DNA of 46,045 nucleotides from UBA2645 sp044360285 (GTDB lineage: Bacteria; Pseudomonadota; Alphaproteobacteria; Rickettsiales; UBA1997): NCBI GenBank assembly GCA_044360285.1, contig JBIKKP010000007.1, positions 1 through 46,045 on the forward strand, in the 5' to 3' direction. The position numbers were made by a program, and so were the translations under genes. A model generated the notes under the pieces. It did no database searches. It saw only the letters and a list, made by a program, of their open reading frames with translations, and had not been told where the DNA came from. Of the stretch, positions 16,815-25,183 are shown one piece after another (position 1 is the first letter of the stretch; every line of letters starts with the position of its first letter).

Positions 16815-17880
16815 GCGATTTTTTTGAGGATTTTTTCTCAGATTTTTTTTCTGATTTCTCCTCTTTTTTCTTCTCTACTTCTTCTTTTTTATCTTCTTCG
16901 CTGGCTTCTTCCTTAGGTTCTTCCGCTTTTTCGCTGGTTTCTTCAGTTTGGTTTGGAGTTTGAGCGGCGTCACCATCTTCAGTTTTTATTTCACCTTGCT
17001 CTTGTGAAGCTTGAGGAGCTTTGAGTTCGATGAGAATTTCAACTTCCGTATTTTTAGTGATGCGTGAATTGATCTCGGTGATTTTATCTTGGATCAATTG
17101 AGCGCGCAGGGTGTCTTTAACGCTTTCGAATGGCAAAGCTTTGGCGTCGCGAATGTCGAGTACTTTAACTAAATGCCAGCCGAATTTTGTTTGAACTGGT
17201 GCGCTAGTTTCGCCTTTTTTCAATTTCAGAACTGCAGCAGAAAGTTCTGGCACGATATTGCTTTCAACAACATAGCCAAGATCACCGCCTTTTTGAGCGC
17301 TTTCTTGATCAGATGAGTGCTTTTTAGCAAGGTCTTCGAACTTTTTTAATTTCAATTCTTTGGCAACTTTTTTTGCATCTTCTTCGTTCTTTAGCACGAT
17401 GTGAGCAAGGCGATATTCTTTCTTGCCATTGATGTCACCGCTCAGTTCAGCATATTTTTCGCTGAGTTTTTCTTCAGTGATTTCTGGTTTGATAAGTGAA
17501 TCAAGATAGGCTTGACGGATGAGGCGATTTTCATTTTCGGCAATTTTACCTTTCAACTCTGGGCTTTTAGCGGCTTTTGAAGATTTTGCTTCTTTGGTTA
17601 GCTCGCGTTCGAGGTAAATTTCTTTCGCTAAAATTTTGATTACTTCTGGTGGAAGTGAGTCGATTTCAGGAAGTTCGGCCTGTTGATCTTGTGAGTCGAA
17701 GACGCTGTGTAGCTTTTGTTCGATTTCTGATTTGTAGATTTCTTTGCCATTAATTTTGGCAATAGCTGTTTCATTTTTTCTGCCGCTAAAAACAGCGAAT
17801 AGTGCAAAAAGAAGTGCGGCAACAACTGCGGCTACTACTAGAATTTTAGTTGAATTTTTGCTTCTTGAGTGACGTCTCAT
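16789..17880 (-). CDS. membrane-anchored parvulin-type peptidyl-prolyl isomerase
   Basis: This is a periplasmic folding factor of the PpiC/PrsA/SurA type. The 363-aa protein has a basic N-terminus and one membrane anchor (residues about 12-32). A helical segment follows. The parvulin domain (about 160-260) contains EYRLAHIVLKNEEDAKKVA, GGDLGYV and KTKFGWHLVKV-like elements. The last 70 residues are almost only Glu, Lys, Ser and Ala: an acidic stretch followed by a strongly basic Lys/Ser/His tail. That tail is unusual and could bind cell wall or polyanions, but its role is unknown. It overlaps both neighbours. Confidence 0.85.
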   Translation of the reverse strand: MRRHSRSKNSTKILVVAAVVAALLFALFAVFSGRKNETAIAKINGKEIYKSEIEQKLHSVFDSQDQQAELPEIDSLPPEVIKILAKEIYLERELTKEAKSSKAAKSPELKGKIAENENRLIRQAYLDSLIKPEITEEKLSEKYAELSGDINGKKEYRLAHIVLKNEEDAKKVAKELKLKKFEDLAKKHSSDQESAQKGGDLGYVVESNIVPELSAAVLKLKKGETSAPVQTKFGWHLVKVLDIRDAKALPFESVKDTLRAQLIQDKITEINSRITKNTEVEILIELKAPQASQEQGEIKTEDGDAAQTPNQTEETSEKAEEPKEEASEEDKKEEVEKKKEEKSEKKSEKKSSKKSHDKKAHKK

Positions 17881-18746
17881 AGCTTTAAATTAGAGGTTAC
17901 AAATTGAGGAGCGGATTTGTGTTGGTCACAAATTTTAGCGAGTTTTTCCATATTTGGATCTTGCCAGAATTTGATTCCAAGCTGGTTAACGAGGATTCCG
18001 CCACTGATTAAAAGACTGTCGATTCCAAAATCATTAGCGCCGCGAATGTCGGTTTCTAGGCCGTCGCCGATTGCTAAAAATTTTGTCTTATCTGTTTCGC
18101 CAAAAATTTCGCAAACCATTTTGTAAACCGCAAGAAAAGGTTTGCCAAAATAAGAAACTTCGCCGCCGCAGCGCTGATACTCGGCCGCCAAGGCTCCGGC
18201 GCAAATCATTTCTACACCATTTTGCTTAACGACAATTAGGTCGGGATTAACGCAAATCATTGGCAAATTAAATTTTTTTGCTTCGAGCATTTGCGGCAAT
18301 TTTTCGGCTAGTTTGGAATTTTCATCTTCGAATCCGGTATTAATCACGAACTTGGCTGCGGCAGCTTTCTGCGTTCTTTGATAGTTTAGACCGTCAAGTA
18401 AATCGATGTCTTTTTGCGGCCCGATATAAAAATAATTTTGACCGAAAGTTTTGAAATTTTCGTCCTGATTCTTTTTTAAATTCAAAAAAGTCGCCTCACC
18501 GGAAGTGAGAATAAAGTCATATAAATCTGGCGTGATGCCAAATTTTTTTAACACTTCCGCAACTTTAGAGGAGCGACGTGGCGCATTAGAAAGGAAGCAG
18601 ATTTTTTTTTCTTGTTGGCGCAAAAAGCGCACAGTTTCAACGACGCCAGGATAGATATTGGCGCCGTCGTGAATTACGCCCCAAATGTCAAAAATGAAGT
18701 GGCTGTAGTTGTCGCTGATTTCTTTAATGCTGCTAATTAACTTCAT
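17877..18746 (-). CDS. HAD-superfamily class IIA hydrolase (TIGR01459-like)
   Basis: The 289-aa protein belongs to the NagD-like class IIA HAD phosphatases. It begins with FDIWGVIHDGANIYPG, carrying the nucleophile Asp in the variant typical of TIGR01459, where a bulky residue replaces the second Asp. LSNAPRRSSKV is motif II, FGKPFLAVY carries the motif III Lys, and AIGDGLETDIRGANDFGID is motif IV. The substrate is unknown. It overlaps its neighbours by 4 bases on both sides. Confidence 0.88.
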   Translation of the reverse strand: MKLISSIKEISDNYSHFIFDIWGVIHDGANIYPGVVETVRFLRQQEKKICFLSNAPRRSSKVAEVLKKFGITPDLYDFILTSGEATFLNLKKNQDENFKTFGQNYFYIGPQKDIDLLDGLNYQRTQKAAAAKFVINTGFEDENSKLAEKLPQMLEAKKFNLPMICVNPDLIVVKQNGVEMICAGALAAEYQRCGGEVSYFGKPFLAVYKMVCEIFGETDKTKFLAIGDGLETDIRGANDFGIDSLLISGGILVNQLGIKFWQDPNMEKLAKICDQHKSAPQFVTSNLKL

Positions 18747-19759
18747 CTTACCAAAAATTTTTCACCTTTAGCAACGCGCTCGCGCCAGTAATTGAGAAGG
18801 TCTTCCATGGTTTTTTCGAAAGTAATTTCTGCTTTCCAACTGGTATGTGTAAAGATTTTTCTTGTGTCTGGAATCTGCAGCTCGCCCTCAATTGCGCGAA
18901 GTCTAATTGGATCAACTTCAATTTTTATACGATTTTTCATCGGTGAAATCGACGTCAGAAAATCAAGAATTTCGCCAATGCTGCAGCTAAAATTTTTACC
19001 GATGTTATAGTGCTCGCCGGCAATTGGATTGTGCGAGACCATTAAATACAAAGCTTTGACGGCATCACGCACGTCGCAGAAGCTGCGCCTTGCTTCAAGA
19101 TTGCCAACTTTAACCACTGGCGAAATCAGACCTTTTTCAATTAAAGCGATTTGTTTGGCGAAGGTGCTTTCGGCAAAAATATCGCCGCGTCTTGGGCCGG
19201 TGTTTGGGAAAAGGCGTGCAGTGACTGTGCAAAGTTTGTGTGCGGTGGCGTAGTAATTGCCCAGCATGTCTACAGCAGCTTTTGAAATGGCGTAAGGAGA
19301 ATTTGGTGCAAGCGCGCAAGATTCGTCGATGAGCCCATCTTCGCGTGTTGTTTTGCCATAAATTTCTGCAGTGGAGCTGAGTTGAATTACTGGCTTGATT
19401 TCAGGAATTTTGCGTACTGCTTCAAGTAGGCGTGTTGTGCCGCGCAAGTTAGTTTCAATTGTGTCGAGCGGAGTTTCGTGACTGGTTTGCAAATAGCTCT
19501 GTGCCGCAAGGTGAAAAATGTAATCGGGTTTTGATTTGCGCAAAACGTCATGCACCGAAATGTAGTCGCCTAAATCGCCGTGAAGAAGATGAATGCGGTC
19601 ATGCTTATTGATGCGATCAACTAAGTGATTTAGGTTGTCCATTGGGCTGCGCCAGCGGCACATGCCATAAATTTCGATGTCAGTATTTTCTAACAAAAAA
19701 TCGGCAAGATGAGAGCCGACCATTCCAGTGATGCCGGTGATTAATGCCCGTTTTTTCAT
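18743..19759 (-). CDS. GDP-mannose 4,6-dehydratase-like SDR sugar dehydratase
   Basis: The 338-aa extended short-chain dehydrogenase has an NAD(P)-binding GITGMVGSH motif, IFHLAAQSY, an SSTAEIYG catalytic Thr segment and the YxxxK pair in SPYAISK. The segments NTGPRRGDIFAESTFAKQIA and VGNLEARRSFCDVRDAVKALYLM follow the GDP-mannose 4,6-dehydratase pattern. It may supply deoxysugars for surface polysaccharide. Related GDP-sugar reductases or epimerases cannot be excluded. It starts 11 bases after the CsgG-like lipoprotein gene ends. Confidence 0.8.
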   Translation of the reverse strand: MKKRALITGITGMVGSHLADFLLENTDIEIYGMCRWRSPMDNLNHLVDRINKHDRIHLLHGDLGDYISVHDVLRKSKPDYIFHLAAQSYLQTSHETPLDTIETNLRGTTRLLEAVRKIPEIKPVIQLSSTAEIYGKTTREDGLIDESCALAPNSPYAISKAAVDMLGNYYATAHKLCTVTARLFPNTGPRRGDIFAESTFAKQIALIEKGLISPVVKVGNLEARRSFCDVRDAVKALYLMVSHNPIAGEHYNIGKNFSCSIGEILDFLTSISPMKNRIKIEVDPIRLRAIEGELQIPDTRKIFTHTSWKAEITFEKTMEDLLNYWRERVAKGEKFLVR

Positions 19760-19770
19760 GATGTTTTTTG

Positions 19771-20820
19771 CTAATTAGCGAAATTTTGCGCGGTCTTTAC
19801 GAAGGAAGAGAAGCGATCTTTTCTGTATTTCAATTTTACCTTGTCGCCAAGTCGAATTGAATTTGCTTTATCTTCGTCTTCGATGACAACCCAAGAGCTT
19901 TTAGGGTCGATCTGATTTGTTATGACGCCTTTAGTGATGATTTTGCTTTCAGTTTCGCTTTCGCCGGTGATTGGGTTTTGCGTTTGATATTGACCAATTA
20001 CTTCAAATTCATCGCCATGTTTAATGGCATCACTTGATCCAAGGCTGATTTTGAAAATAGCTTTTTTGCCCTTGACGCGCTTTTCTAGAATGTAGCCTTG
20101 TTTAGCAAAAACGTTTTTGATTGCCGCTTTAGATTCGTCGATTGCATCTGCTCCAGCCTGACGTACCAAGCCATCATCGCGTTTTGCGCCTTCAACTTTT
20201 TCTCCGCCAATTTGCAGCGCGCCAAGGCTAAGGCCGCCATTTTGTTGCACATTTTCACTGCGTACTTTTTTGGCATTAAATTCGATGACTTCAATAACGC
20301 GTAGTGACGGCAGCTCATAGACTTTAACATTTCCAGACGCATTTGCGCTGTAAGTATATTTTGGAGGGACGGTAATAATGTTCATATTGCGATCAACGTA
20401 AGTGCTGCCTGAAGAGTATTTGCTGGCGAAATCGGCGTTAGAAATTGCGCCAGAAACTGCGTAATCAGCGATTTGCGGACCTTTGTAAGAGCCGGTTTTA
20501 TTCATCTCGGCAAGAGCAATTTCTTTATGCAATTTTTCTGCAGCTTTGCGATCAACAAGTTCGGCGAGGCGATTTTGCGTTAAGATATTTTCTATATTGC
20601 TAGCTATTGCCAAGCCAAGATTGGCATTGCTTGCGACCTCGTTATTATTTTCTTCCAGCGCAAAAACTACGACTTTTGGTAATTTGCTTTCGAAGTTTTC
20701 TTTGCTTGGCATGAATTCAGTTTTGTTCAAAAACTGTTTTTGATATTCATCGAGATTTTTGATGGTAGGCAGGCAAGAAGCAGTCAGAAGTAGGGTTGCA
20801 AGCAGTGCAATTTTTTTCAT
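19771..20820 (-). CDS. CsgG/FlgO-like lipoprotein with a FlgT_C-like C-terminus
   Basis: The N-terminus is a lipoprotein signal with lipobox LTASC at residue about 16. Residues about 45-230 resemble the CsgG/TolB-N family: a VVVFALEE strand, NLGLAIASNIENILTQNRLAELVDRKAAEKL, IADYAVSGAISNADF, and a beta region around VKVYELPSLRVIEVIE. Residues about 240-335 (HGDEFEVIGQ...GVITNQIDPKSSWVVIED...IRLGDKVKLKY) resemble the C-terminal domain of flagellar FlgT. It probably sits on the outer membrane facing the periplasm. Together with the next two genes it forms an envelope set of unknown job. Confidence 0.75.
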   Translation of the reverse strand: MKKIALLATLLLTASCLPTIKNLDEYQKQFLNKTEFMPSKENFESKLPKVVVFALEENNNEVASNANLGLAIASNIENILTQNRLAELVDRKAAEKLHKEIALAEMNKTGSYKGPQIADYAVSGAISNADFASKYSSGSTYVDRNMNIITVPPKYTYSANASGNVKVYELPSLRVIEVIEFNAKKVRSENVQQNGGLSLGALQIGGEKVEGAKRDDGLVRQAGADAIDESKAAIKNVFAKQGYILEKRVKGKKAIFKISLGSSDAIKHGDEFEVIGQYQTQNPITGESETESKIITKGVITNQIDPKSSWVVIEDEDKANSIRLGDKVKLKYRKDRFSSFVKTAQNFAN

Positions 20821-20836
20821 TTTTCAAAAAAAGGAT

Positions 20837-21805
20837 TTAGTTGATGATGCCAAGAATTTTTAAAATTCCGTCACTTTGAATTTTTTCTTCTAAGGATTTT
20901 AGCGCAGAAAAATAAGCTTCTTTTTCACTAATTACCGAGCTTCCGGTGACCTCAAGCGCGTTGCTTGCCAGCACTTTTCCTTCGGCAAGATTTTCGAAAT
21001 CTATGGTAAGTTTTGTCATGAAAGCTTCGTAGATTTTATTTTCTCTTTTTGCGGAAGTAATTTTTACAACAACTTGGTTTGGATCAGCGTTGTTGCCGCT
21101 TGGTGCAATTTTAAGTTTTTCTTTGTTGAGCTGCGTGCGAATAATTTTGGCGATTTCTGGTGTGGAATTTATGTCGAAAAAAAACTCAATTTTGTCGGAA
21201 GATTTTTCGAGCTGGTTTTGAAAATCGCTGATTAGCGCAAGTTTTTTCTTGAGATCAATTGCTTCGCCTGCGCCAGCAAGGATGCGGCTTTTTAGTTCTA
21301 GTTCTTTGCCAAGATCAGAAATTTTCATCAAGGCGTTGCGGCGTTTGATTGGATTAGAATTAGTGGAATTTTTATCGAGATTGGCGATTTGGTTTTCGAG
21401 AAATTCGACGCGTTCTTTTTGGTCGCGAATGAAAGCGCTGCGATTGATTTTTGCTTCAACGAAAAGTTTTGGACCAACTTGTTCGCTGCGCGAAACTTCA
21501 AAATTGGTGAAGGAAATTTTTTCAATATTTTGGCGCACAACTTGCGTCATTTCTTCGTTGGCGCTGTTTTGATCTTCGCTGCGAGTGAGAGTGGAAGTTG
21601 AAGAAACGCTAACCATCAAACGCGCCGCGGCGTCAGCTAGCGCTGATTTTGTTGCTTCTTCCAGAGTGAATCCTTCGGCAACGCCGTAAAGATTTTGGCT
21701 GTCATTTTGTTTTGGTTTTGCGAACCAGGAGGGAAGTTTGGCTATGTCGCTGGCGAGAGCGCTGTTGCAGAAAAAAAATAAGAAAAGCGCAAAGACTTTA
21801 CTCAT
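20837..21805 (-). CDS. secreted LPP20/FlgT-N-like periplasmic protein
   Basis: The 322-aa protein has a cleavable signal (CNSALAS, cleavage near residue 19). An LPP20-type domain follows, containing LPSWFAKPKQNDSQNLYGVAEGFTLEEATKSALADAAARL. The middle contains helical, Lys-rich sequence, and the C-terminus has an alternating beta pattern. LPP20-type domains occur in FlgP and in the N-terminal domain of FlgT. The ATG overlaps the stop of the small lipoprotein gene by 8 bases, and the next gene begins 16 bases after its stop. Confidence 0.72.
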   Translation of the reverse strand: MSKVFALFLFFFCNSALASDIAKLPSWFAKPKQNDSQNLYGVAEGFTLEEATKSALADAAARLMVSVSSTSTLTRSEDQNSANEEMTQVVRQNIEKISFTNFEVSRSEQVGPKLFVEAKINRSAFIRDQKERVEFLENQIANLDKNSTNSNPIKRRNALMKISDLGKELELKSRILAGAGEAIDLKKKLALISDFQNQLEKSSDKIEFFFDINSTPEIAKIIRTQLNKEKLKIAPSGNNADPNQVVVKITSAKRENKIYEAFMTKLTIDFENLAEGKVLASNALEVTGSSVISEKEAYFSALKSLEEKIQSDGILKILGIIN

Positions 21806-21959
21806 CGAGCTCTTTCAAAACACTGCTGCTATTGCCTTCGCTGGCGTTAATTCTTTGTGAAGCGGCGCTGCTTTTAGCGCTTTTGCTGACGTCTCCTAGA
21901 TCGCTGCTGCAGCTGGTAAAAAGGAACAAAAGAGAAATTAGTGAAAGTAATTTTTTCAT
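21798..21959 (-). CDS. small 53-aa lipoprotein
   Basis: This short frame encodes MKKLLSLISLLFLFTSC at its start, a lipoprotein signal with lipobox LFTSC (Cys17). A 36-residue Ser/Ala-rich polar mature peptide follows and ends in LKELDE. The stop overlaps the start of the next gene by 8 bases, and the signal is well formed, so it is very likely translated. No family is recognised. It may be a small partner of the LPP20/CsgG-like proteins around it. Confidence 0.75.
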   Translation of the reverse strand: MKKLLSLISLLFLFTSCSSDLGDVSKSAKSSAASQRINASEGNSSSVLKELDE

Positions 21960-22003
21960 ATTTTTGCAGAATTTTTGAGTTTTTTTGTGGTGTTGAAGTT
22001 CAT

Positions 22004-22633
22004 TTATTCAGAGGCTTTTTTAGCATCTTTTTTATCTTCCTTAGCTGCTTTTTTCGAGTCTCTTTCTTTTTCAAGTTCGTCGAAGATTTCTTTAGTCGCT
22101 TCTTGTGATTTATTGATGTTTTCACGACCCAAGTTTGATTTAGCTAAGCGAGCTTGCAGATTTTTTTCGCTGCTGGCAAGGAACTTAGAGTAGTCTTCGT
22201 TGGTGAGTACCATTTGGATGTAAAGAGTGCCATCTTCAGCTTTGTGCATGTTAAGTCTTTTTACGCCAGAAAGAGGTAAATCTTTTACCACTTCTTTAGT
22301 TGCCTGTGCGAAGAATTCTTCAACATCGTCATTTTCGTTAACATTTGCTGATCTCATGGCGTTCTTGGTGATTCGGCTGATTTCTGATCCAATTGTTGCA
22401 GCGATATTTGCTTTTGCGTCGAGTTCGGCTTTTGGAATTTGGAATTTGATTCCACCTTTTGAAGGAGCGGCAATACCAATAGCAGCAACACCTTCTTTAA
22501 CTGACGGATCAACAACCCAAGATGGCAAGTCCTTTAGGTCACCAGTTGCAACGATTTTTTGGTCTTTTTTTGCGCAAGAAAAAGTCAGAAGAAGCGCGAC
22601 TGCTGAGGCTGTGACTAGGAATTTATTTTTCAT
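22004..22633 (-). CDS. LPP20-family lipoprotein
   Basis: From ATG 22633 (MKNKFLVTAS) the 209-aa product has a lipoprotein signal with lipobox LTFSC. An LPP20-type domain follows: LPSWVVDPSVKEGVAAIGIAAPS..., PKAELDAKANIAATIGSEIS, and RLNMHKAEDGTLYIQMVL. The last ~40 residues are charged and Lys/Glu-rich, probably coiled coil. The frame extends to 22690, but that adds a stretch before the signal peptide. It lies 75 bases downstream of lptG, so it is either in that operon or has its own promoter. FlgP and Helicobacter Lpp20 are the named relatives; which applies is unclear. Confidence 0.78.
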   Translation of the reverse strand: MKNKFLVTASAVALLLTFSCAKKDQKIVATGDLKDLPSWVVDPSVKEGVAAIGIAAPSKGGIKFQIPKAELDAKANIAATIGSEISRITKNAMRSANVNENDDVEEFFAQATKEVVKDLPLSGVKRLNMHKAEDGTLYIQMVLTNEDYSKFLASSEKNLQARLAKSNLGRENINKSQEATKEIFDELEKERDSKKAAKEDKKDAKKASE

Positions 22634-22708
22634 AAAATGATTTTTTGCATTTTTGAGGTTGAGGTAAGGTAGGAAAAATTTCTGCTTCATTTAAAAAAAG
22701 GCAAGGGT

Positions 22709-23818
22709 TTACAAATGTTCTTTTTGATAAATCAGCAGCGTGCCAATCGCCAAGCAGATGGCGACAATTACCCAAGTTGAGGCAAAAACCGAAATTAATC
22801 CCGAAGAGCCAAGGGCGGTGATAATGCTGGAAGTGATATAAAGAGTAAGGCCGGTGACGATGCCAAGAAAAATCATCCCCAGAGAATTTTGGCTGCGAAT
22901 ATGGTTAAGTCCGAAGAAGCAGGAGATTAAAGTCATCGCCAAAAATAAAAGCGGACGGCCAAGTAAAGAGTGAAGGTAAACTTTGAACTTATTTGAGCTG
23001 AAGCCCGCCTGGCTTAGGTCTTTGATCAGCGAGGGCAGTTGAAAAATTGAAAATAATTTCACGTCCTGAAAATTATTGACGATTTTTTGCATAACAAAAT
23101 CTGCCTCAAGATTGGTTGGAACAGAGAGGCTGTCGATTTTTTTATTCAGCTTATCTTCTTCGTTAAGAGTGACATTTTTCAACAGCCAAAAGTCTTTTTT
23201 CATCAACATTTCTTTGGCATCAATTTTTTTGTAAAATTGGTTATTTTCATCGAAGTACCAAATTGTCACATTGGCCATTTCTAGGCTTTCTTGATAGACC
23301 TTTTTAGCCTGGATTATCAAGTCTTCATCAGGGTTTTCGACATTGGTTTGTTTAAGCCAAATTCCGTTTTGTGGCGCAACTACTTCACGCATTTCGTTTT
23401 TGACAAAACGACCTTCCAGTGAATTAAATTTTTTCAACATTTGAATGGAAATTGGGTCAAAAATTGTCACCCAAAAAACTCCTAGCAAAAGTGCGGAAAC
23501 AGCAACTGGCGCAATGATTTCCCACAAAGACATTCCACAATTTCGCATAATGGTAATTTCGCTGCGCGAGGAAAGTAGATAAAAATTTGCAATAGCGGCG
23601 ATTAGCACCAGTGAAGGAACAATCTCGTTTAAAAAGGTTGGAATTTGCAAAAAAGCAAGCAGCAGCGCGGCATAAAATGGCGCAGAATTTGCACTAACTT
23701 TGTCGAGTGCGTCAAGAAGATTGATGAAAAAAATCAGCAGCGAAAATCCCAGCAAAACTTGCAAGAATTTGACCAGGAATTTTTTGGCGATGTAGAGGCT
23801 TATTGTTCCGATCTTCAT
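22709..23818 (-). CDS. lptG: LPS export ABC transporter permease LptG
   Basis: LptG pairs with LptF and LptB to extract lipopolysaccharide from the inner membrane and pass it to LptC/A. The 369-aa product has two N-terminal membrane segments with a further one near residue 100, a periplasmic beta-jellyroll (about 130-265), and three C-terminal segments. RSEITIMRNCGMS matches the coupling helix region of the LptF/G family. It overlaps lptF by 4 bases. Confidence 0.92.
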   Translation of the reverse strand: MKIGTISLYIAKKFLVKFLQVLLGFSLLIFFINLLDALDKVSANSAPFYAALLLAFLQIPTFLNEIVPSLVLIAAIANFYLLSSRSEITIMRNCGMSLWEIIAPVAVSALLLGVFWVTIFDPISIQMLKKFNSLEGRFVKNEMREVVAPQNGIWLKQTNVENPDEDLIIQAKKVYQESLEMANVTIWYFDENNQFYKKIDAKEMLMKKDFWLLKNVTLNEEDKLNKKIDSLSVPTNLEADFVMQKIVNNFQDVKLFSIFQLPSLIKDLSQAGFSSNKFKVYLHSLLGRPLLFLAMTLISCFFGLNHIRSQNSLGMIFLGIVTGLTLYITSSIITALGSSGLISVFASTWVIVAICLAIGTLLIYQKEHL

Positions 23819-24897
23819 TTTTTACTGCGATAATTGCCGGTTAGAATTCGGAAGCTGATGAATAAAAAGAGGGCGATATTGCCATATAACAGCACGGCGA
23901 ATTTTAGGCTGGATTCAAGTAAATTATAGGTCATCAGATTTATTCCTAAAAAAGTCACCATCAAACCAACTGCCATTACCAAGTTGGAAGCGTTGCCGCG
24001 CCTTTGGAATTGCCCTTGCAGCACGCAGGCGCAAGCAATCATTGTCAGAACAATTGGTAAAAGTGGATAAGTGAATCGCTGGTGAATTTCCGAGCGAAAG
24101 CTGGCTAATTCGTGTTCGTCAGCATCGCTTTCTGGATTTGTCAATTCAGGCAAATAGCGCTCTTTTGCTTTCCAGCGCATAGCGGTTTCGCCTTTTTGAT
24201 TTTCGCTTAAATTGAAGACATAATCATCGAAATTCAGAATCTCTGTTTTTTGTACGGCGTGATTTGATTTTTGCAGCGTGCCTTCTTTCATATAAAGCAA
24301 GGCCGATTTGTCTTCGATGGCAATTTTTCCAGTCTTGGCGGTGATGGTGATTGAGTATTCTGCCGATCTTTCGTCATGCAGCAAAATGCCAAAAAGCTGA
24401 TCATTTTCGTCGCGATTTTTAGCGTAAATTGTCAGGTCTTTTAGCGACTCAAAAGTCTGTGCATTAAATGATAAATTTGTGTAATTATCTTGAATGTTGC
24501 GACGTGACAAACGTAGCTCCTTATTGGCGTAAGGCATCAAATAAAATGCGATGATAAAAGAGAAAGCTGAGAGGATTATGCTAAGAAAAATTGCTGGGCG
24601 TGCGATGGCAATTTTGGTTAGGCCAGAATTTTTTAAGATAGTGATTTCATTGTCTATAATCAGGCGGTTGTAGATTAAAAGTACGGTGCCAAAAAGAGCG
24701 ATTGGAACAATAAACAACAGCAGCCAAGGCAAAATCAGTACAAAAAGCGAAAAAAATTGGCTGAGTTCGACGCCATTTTCTGTGACATATTTCACAAAAC
24801 CAATGGCGCGGCTAAACCAAATTAGAATGATCAAAATCGCGCTGGTGAAAATAAATCCCATTGCGGTTTTGTTGAAAATGTAGCGGCTGTAAATCAA
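23815..24897 (-). CDS. lptF: LPS export ABC transporter permease LptF
   Basis: The 360-aa partner of LptG has the same layout, with membrane segments in the N-terminal ~115 residues and the last ~80, and a periplasmic domain between. The IIDNEITILKNSGLT block near residue 80 is the family's cytoplasmic coupling region. It heads the long minus-strand run and shows that the organism makes LPS. It is divergent from thiS with 73 bases between the two starts. Confidence 0.92.
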   Translation of the reverse strand: MIYSRYIFNKTAMGFIFTSAILIILIWFSRAIGFVKYVTENGVELSQFFSLFVLILPWLLLFIVPIALFGTVLLIYNRLIIDNEITILKNSGLTKIAIARPAIFLSIILSAFSFIIAFYLMPYANKELRLSRRNIQDNYTNLSFNAQTFESLKDLTIYAKNRDENDQLFGILLHDERSAEYSITITAKTGKIAIEDKSALLYMKEGTLQKSNHAVQKTEILNFDDYVFNLSENQKGETAMRWKAKERYLPELTNPESDADEHELASFRSEIHQRFTYPLLPIVLTMIACACVLQGQFQRRGNASNLVMAVGLMVTFLGINLMTYNLLESSLKFAVLLYGNIALFLFISFRILTGNYRSKK

Positions 24898-24970
24898 TTT
24901 AAGGTAAGTGAAATCGAGTTGAGTTTTAAAAATTTTTCTCGTCTAAAGCTTACAAAATCCAGGTAAATTT

Positions 24971-25174
24971 ATGATCAAAATCATTCTAAATGGCGAAGAG
25001 AAAATTTTGGCGGAAGGTCAGAGCGTTGCCGATCTTATTTTGTTGCTTGAGCTTGATGTAAAAAAAATCGCTGTAGAAAAAAACCTTGCAATTCTTGCTC
25101 CGCAAGATTTTGCGCAAGTTATACTTGAAGATGGCGCGCGCGTTGAAATTGTGCACTTCATCGGCGGCGGTTGA
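24971..25174 (+). CDS. thiS: sulfur carrier protein ThiS
   Basis: ThiS is the ubiquitin-like carrier that delivers sulfur as a thiocarboxylate for the thiamine thiazole ring. The 67-aa product has the beta-grasp pattern (IILNGEEKIL, VADLILLL, AVEKNLAIL, GARVEIVHFIGGG) and ends in Gly-Gly as required for adenylation. No thiG, thiO or thiF gene is adjacent, so it is an orphan here. A MoaD-like carrier is less likely given the length and the VHFIGGG end. Confidence 0.85.
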   Translation: MIKIILNGEEKILAEGQSVADLILLLELDVKKIAVEKNLAILAPQDFAQVILEDGARVEIVHFIGGG

Positions 25175-25183
25175 TTTTGCGTT

